Source of the DNA: Ignavibacteria bacterium
GTDB taxonomy: Bacteria > Bacteroidota > Ignavibacteria > Tepidaquicellales > Tepidaquicellaceae
Direction of reading: 5' to 3'
Assembly (NCBI GenBank): GCA_016710985.1
Contig: JADJTX010000025.1
Span: 1 to 64,000 of the forward strand
Length of the DNA: 64,000 nucleotides
Made by a program: the position numbers and the translations under genes. A model generated the notes under the pieces. It made no database searches. It had not been told where the DNA came from and was given only the letters and a program-made list of their open reading frames with translations. Of this stretch, positions 61,161 to 64,000 are shown in pieces (within the stretch, counting starts at the first letter, position 1; every line of letters starts with the position of its first letter).

Positions 61161-61448
61161 ATGCCGGAGTTAGTAAAATATTTCGTGATAGTCATAGTCG
61201 TCTGGAGGGTCACACATTTAATAAGCTCAGAGGACGGTCCTTTTGAAATTATATTCAGAGTAAGAAAACTATTCGGAAACAGTTTTATGGGAAAGCTGAT
61301 GGACTGCTTTTACTGTCTCAGCATCTGGACAGGATTAATATTTGCTTTTATGTTCGGGACATATTATTTTGAAGTCATTATATTATGTCTCTATTATTCA
61401 GGAGCAGCAATCTTATTAGAAAAATTAACCAACAAAAACTTTCAATAA
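61161..61448 (+). CDS. DUF1360 family small membrane protein
   Basis: This 95-residue protein has an N-terminal helix containing VWRVTHLISSEDGPF, a DCFYCLSIWTGL motif and two further hydrophobic helices. The W-R-x-T-H/R-L-(I/L)-x-x-(E/D)-D-G-P start and the C-x-x-C-x-S-x-W pattern are characteristic of DUF1360. Family function is unknown. The Cys pair could bind metal. It lies 5 bases before the next small gene. Confidence 0.85.
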   Translation: MPELVKYFVIVIVVWRVTHLISSEDGPFEIIFRVRKLFGNSFMGKLMDCFYCLSIWTGLIFAFMFGTYYFEVIILCLYYSGAAILLEKLTNKNFQ

Positions 61449-61452
61449 TAAT

Positions 61453-61674
61453 ATGTGCAACTGCAATCAAAAGAGAATGTCATTTAAACAAACTTCTGAC
61501 CTCCATTATAAAAATATGATCAGGGTAACTTTAAAAGGTACTGAATCACTGGTAATAAACGGCAGTATTACAGGACGGACTTACATCTTTAAGAATAAAG
61601 GTGACCTTAATCTGGTTGATAAAAGAGACCTTAATGATTTTAAAAAATACACTAACTTTATAATAGCAGTTTGA
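61453..61674 (+). CDS. Small MCNCN-start protein with TGR-x-Y-x-F motif
   Basis: This 73-residue protein begins MCNCNQKRM and contains VINGSITGRTYIFKNKGDL followed by VDKRDLNDF. That arrangement (Cys-x-Cys start, TG-x-x-Y-x-F, VD-x-RD) resembles small proteins found near phage or tail-like structural genes, but the resemblance is from memory and weak. It lies 5 bases after the DUF1360 gene, so the two are probably co-translated. It ends 73 bases before the second permease. Confidence 0.6.
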   Translation: MCNCNQKRMSFKQTSDLHYKNMIRVTLKGTESLVINGSITGRTYIFKNKGDLNLVDKRDLNDFKKYTNFIIAV

Positions 61675-61747
61675 TGATAAGGATATTTTTTTCTGTCAGA
61701 GGAAAATATGATCTTTCGTTAATTTTTTATGAATACCTTCCTAAAGG

Positions 61748-62877
61748 ATGAGGATACTCAGAATATTTATCATAAAAGAATTTTTACAGTTTCTGCGTGA
61801 CCCGAAAATGTTCAGGGTAGTACTGATCGCGCCTGTAATACAGCTGATATTCCTGGGATATGCAGCTAACAGGGATATTGAAAATACCACGACAGTATTG
61901 TTCGATCAGGATAAATCCTCAACGAGCCGGGAATATGTAAGAGGGTTTTCTGAGTCAGGATATTTTTCGATTGACTATGTTGTTAATGACTATTCTGAAC
62001 TTACAAAATTAATAGATAACGGCAATGCTCTTGTCGGAATTACAATCCCTTATGATTTTGAGAAAGACATAAAAAATAAAAGAACAGCTAACGTACAGCT
62101 TATAGTAGACGGATCAGACGGTAACAAAGCGTCCATTGCCGCGGGATATGCTCAGAACATTACAGCTATATTTGCAAAGAACATTAATCTTGAAAATCTT
62201 GAAAGATCAGGACTTAAAACAAATCTTGTAAGTTCGATCGAGCCTGAAGCAAGAGTCTGGTATAATCCGAATCTTACCACACGAAATTATTTCCTTCCGA
62301 GTATCGTAGGACTTGTACTTATAATAATTACAGTTAATATGACATCGCTTGCAATAGTAAAGGAAAGAGAGATTGGCACACTCGAACAGTTAATAGTCAC
62401 ACCAATAAAGCCATATCAGATGATCCTCGGAAAGCTGATCCCATTCTCAATAATCGGTTTTGTTGCGGTGATACTTGTTCTTTCTGTCATGAGATTCTGG
62501 TTTGGAATACAGGTAAAAGGAAGTGTACCATTTTTATTTGCTTCATCATTTGTGTTTATGCTTTCGACTTTAGGATTAGGATTATTCGTGTCAACGATTT
62601 CAAAGACACAGCAGCAGGCAATGATAACATCAGCATTCTTAGTCATAATGCCGATGATCTTCCTGTCGGGCTTTTCATTTCCGATAGAGAACATGCCAAT
62701 GATAATCCAGTATGTTACTTACATAATTCCGTTAAAGTATTTTATAATAATAATAAGAGGCATTGTGATCAAAGGTCTTGGTTTTTATGATCTCTGGCGG
62801 GAAGTTGCGGTTTTGTTTGTAATGGAGTTGTGATATTGGTTGTAAGTTCGTTCAGATTTAGTAAGAGACTTGAGTAA
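61748..62877 (+). CDS. ABC-2 type permease, second subunit (3' frameshift)
   Basis: It is a paralogue of the permease at 57450, with an N-terminal helix (KEFLQFLRDPKMFRVVLIAPVIQLIFLGYAA), a periplasmic domain (LFDQDKSSTSREYVRGF) and C-terminal helices with IVKEREIGTLEQLIVTP and LSGFSFPIENMP. The frame stops at 62833 after VMEL, inside the last membrane helix. One added base at ~62828-62831 continues it as VILVVSSFRFSKRLE, the usual helix and basic end, with TAA at 62875-62877. That stop abuts an ATTGATA heptamer array. It should pair with the first permease despite the intervening cassette. Confidence 0.87.
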
Positions 62878-63058
62878 TTGATAATTGATAATTGATAATT
62901 GATAGTTGATAATTGATAATTGATAGTTGATAATTGATAGTTGATAGTTGATTATTCATAGTTCATAGTTCATAGTTCATAGTTCATAGTCCATAGTTTA
63001 TAGTTTATAGTTTATAGTTCATAGTTCATAGTCCATAGTTTATAGTTTAAAGTTTATA
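62877..63058. repeat. Compound heptanucleotide tandem array
   Basis: ATTGATA/GTTGATA units are followed by CATAGTT and TATAGTT units, ~26 in total. The array starts at the stop codon of the second permease. The same unit types recur at 63245-63345. Confidence 0.9.
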
Positions 63059-63059
63059 G

Positions 63060-63246
63060 TTTAACTGAAGTAACATATTTTGTCATTCTGAACGAACGGA
63101 GCGCAGCGGAGTGAAGTGAAGAATCCAATCAGCAACGTAAAATTATTAAGCAGCATTATAATTAACTGAAGTTCCCCTTTTTGTCATTCTGAACGAACGG
63201 AGCGAAGCGGAGTGAAGTGAAGAATCCAATCATGCAACGTCAAATA
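63060..63246. repeat. Two direct copies of an ~85-bp intergenic repeat
   Basis: Each copy has TTAACTGAAG, a variable 10 bp, then TGTCATTCTGAACGAACGG, a pentamer-like AGCGA/AGCGG/AGTGA series, GAAGAATCCAATCA and GCAACGT. Copy 1 spans 63060-63141 and copy 2 spans 63161-63246. ATTCT and AGAAT near the core ends are complementary. Confidence 0.88.
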
Positions 63247-63430
63247 ATTGATAATTGATAGTTGATAATTGAGAGTTGATAGTTGATTATTCATAGTTCA
63301 TAGTTCATTCCATAGTTTATAGTCCATAGTTTATAGTTTACAGTTTAACTGAAGTAACATATTTTGTCATTCTGAACGAACGGAGCGAAGCGGAGTGGGT
63401 AAGTGAAGAATCCAATCATGCAACGTAAAT
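63247..63430. repeat. Heptamer array plus third direct copy of the ~85-bp repeat
   Basis: GATAATT/GATAGTT and CATAGTT/TATAGTT units (63247-63345) repeat the order seen at 62877-63058. They are followed by a third copy of the 85-bp element (63345-63430), which differs by a GGGTAAGTG insertion near its end. This suggests that array and element were duplicated together. Confidence 0.85.
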
Positions 63431-63474
63431 TTATGAGCATTCTTTAAAAGAAATAACAATGAACATTTTCAATT

Positions 63475-63804
63475 ATGAATTACTATGTATACCTTATTGC
63501 AAGCGGGAAAAACGGGACTCTGTATGTTGGAATGACTAATAATTTGATTCGCAGAAGTGTGGAGCACAAAAAAGGTTTGGTAAATGGTTTTACAAGAAAA
63601 TATAAAGTAGACAAATTGGTTTACTACGAAGAAACAAAATATGTTAATAATGCGATTATGAGAGAGAAACAGGTAAAAGGTTGGAATAGAAAGAAGAAAA
63701 TTGATTTGATTGTGAGTATGAATCCGGAATGGAAGGATTTGTTTTATGAAATTGGAGGTAATGATGAAATGTTAAATCAGGATTTTTCGGTAGGACATTA
63801 TTAA
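63475..63804 (+). CDS. GIY-YIG nuclease family protein
   Basis: This 109-residue protein has YYVYLIAS and LYVGMTNNLIRRSVEHK forming the GIY-YIG core with the catalytic Tyr and Arg. The later MREKQVKGWNRKKKIDLI contains the conserved metal-binding Glu, as in the UPF0213/YhbQ-like single-domain subfamily. No DNA-binding domain is attached. It is flanked by direct copies of an 85-bp repeat on the left and inverted copies on the right, an arrangement recalling REP elements around their RAYT transposase. Whether the nuclease acts on the repeat is speculation. Confidence 0.92.
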   Translation: MNYYVYLIASGKNGTLYVGMTNNLIRRSVEHKKGLVNGFTRKYKVDKLVYYEETKYVNNAIMREKQVKGWNRKKKIDLIVSMNPEWKDLFYEIGGNDEMLNQDFSVGHY

Positions 63805-63821
63805 GTTTTAAATATAGTTTT

Positions 63822-63987
63822 ACGTATTGATTGGATTCTTCACTTCACTCCGCTCCGTTCGTTCAGAATGACAAAAGCCTAGACACAGTCACGTTGTTTG
63901 ATTGGATTCTTCCCCAGCGTGCCCTGTTGTATTGATTGGATTCTTCACTTCACTCCGCTTCGCTCCGTTCGTTCAGAATGACAAAAG
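63822..63987. repeat. Inverted copies of the ~85-bp intergenic repeat
   Basis: Reverse-orientation copies are at 63822-63877 (TTGATTGGATTCTTCACTTC... ending AGAATGACAAAA) and 63930-63987. A truncated piece (ACGTTG-x-TTGATTGGATTCTTC) lies at 63891-63912. They face the three copies left of the GIY-YIG gene. Confidence 0.9.
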
Positions 63988-64000
63988 TGTTGAAGATTTT

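Overview
The window is AT-rich DNA that looks like a Bacteroidota/Chlorobi-group bacterium, most likely an Ignavibacteria-type lineage. This assignment is inference from five secreted proteins ending in type IX secretion (T9SS) type A sorting tails with an N(Y/F)PNPFNP box, heptose-LPS genes, and Bacteroidota-like gene content. No rRNA, tRNA or CRISPR array was recognised.

Layout. Positions 1-27.8 kb are mostly + strand and dominated by large exported proteins: three giant FG-GAP double beta-propellers, a sialidase-like propeller protein, an M14 zinc carboxypeptidase, an FG-GAP/PQQ-like propeller, an SGNH-type hydrolase, a zinc phospholipase C-like protein, a sugar (glucose/sorbosone) dehydrogenase and a polytopic membrane protein. 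Positions 28.0-36.2 kb form a housekeeping envelope/RNA block: hldA-type heptose kinase, hldC-type adenylyltransferase, a TamB-like protein and RNase R. Positions 36.3-51.1 kb are read mainly on the minus strand: a Ycf48/BNR-like protein, a heptapeptide-repeat ORF, a parallel beta-helix protein, a DUF1697 protein, a sialidase-like protein, a secreted arginine/agmatine deiminase, HldD epimerase, DNA polymerase I and a tandem UspA protein. Positions 51.3-62.9 kb are + strand: a porin-like protein and an HlyD/ATPase/TolC/ATPase/permease/permease exporter of YbhGFSR type. The exporter is interrupted by a three-gene cassette (an uncharacterised 698-residue tandem-domain protein, a DUF1360 membrane protein and a 73-residue Cys-rich-start protein). 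The right edge holds a GIY-YIG nuclease gene flanked by inverted copies of a long intergenic repeat.

Two different C-terminal modules divide the secretome. Eight proteins end in a ~180-residue unit made of a beta domain with an HRN-x-x-x-TW motif, then a dockerin-like pair of calcium loops, and a final [KR]P. Five others end in the T9SS type A tail. No protein has both.

Many intergenic gaps carry arrays of 7-bp tandem repeats with changing consensus, several of which begin at, and supply, the stop codon of the preceding gene. At least ten coding regions are interrupted by indels, mostly in short homopolymers, or by in-frame stops. These are annotated as single interrupted genes because the reading continues cleanly in another frame. 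Sequencing or consensus error is the simplest explanation for many of them, but it cannot be decided from sequence alone.
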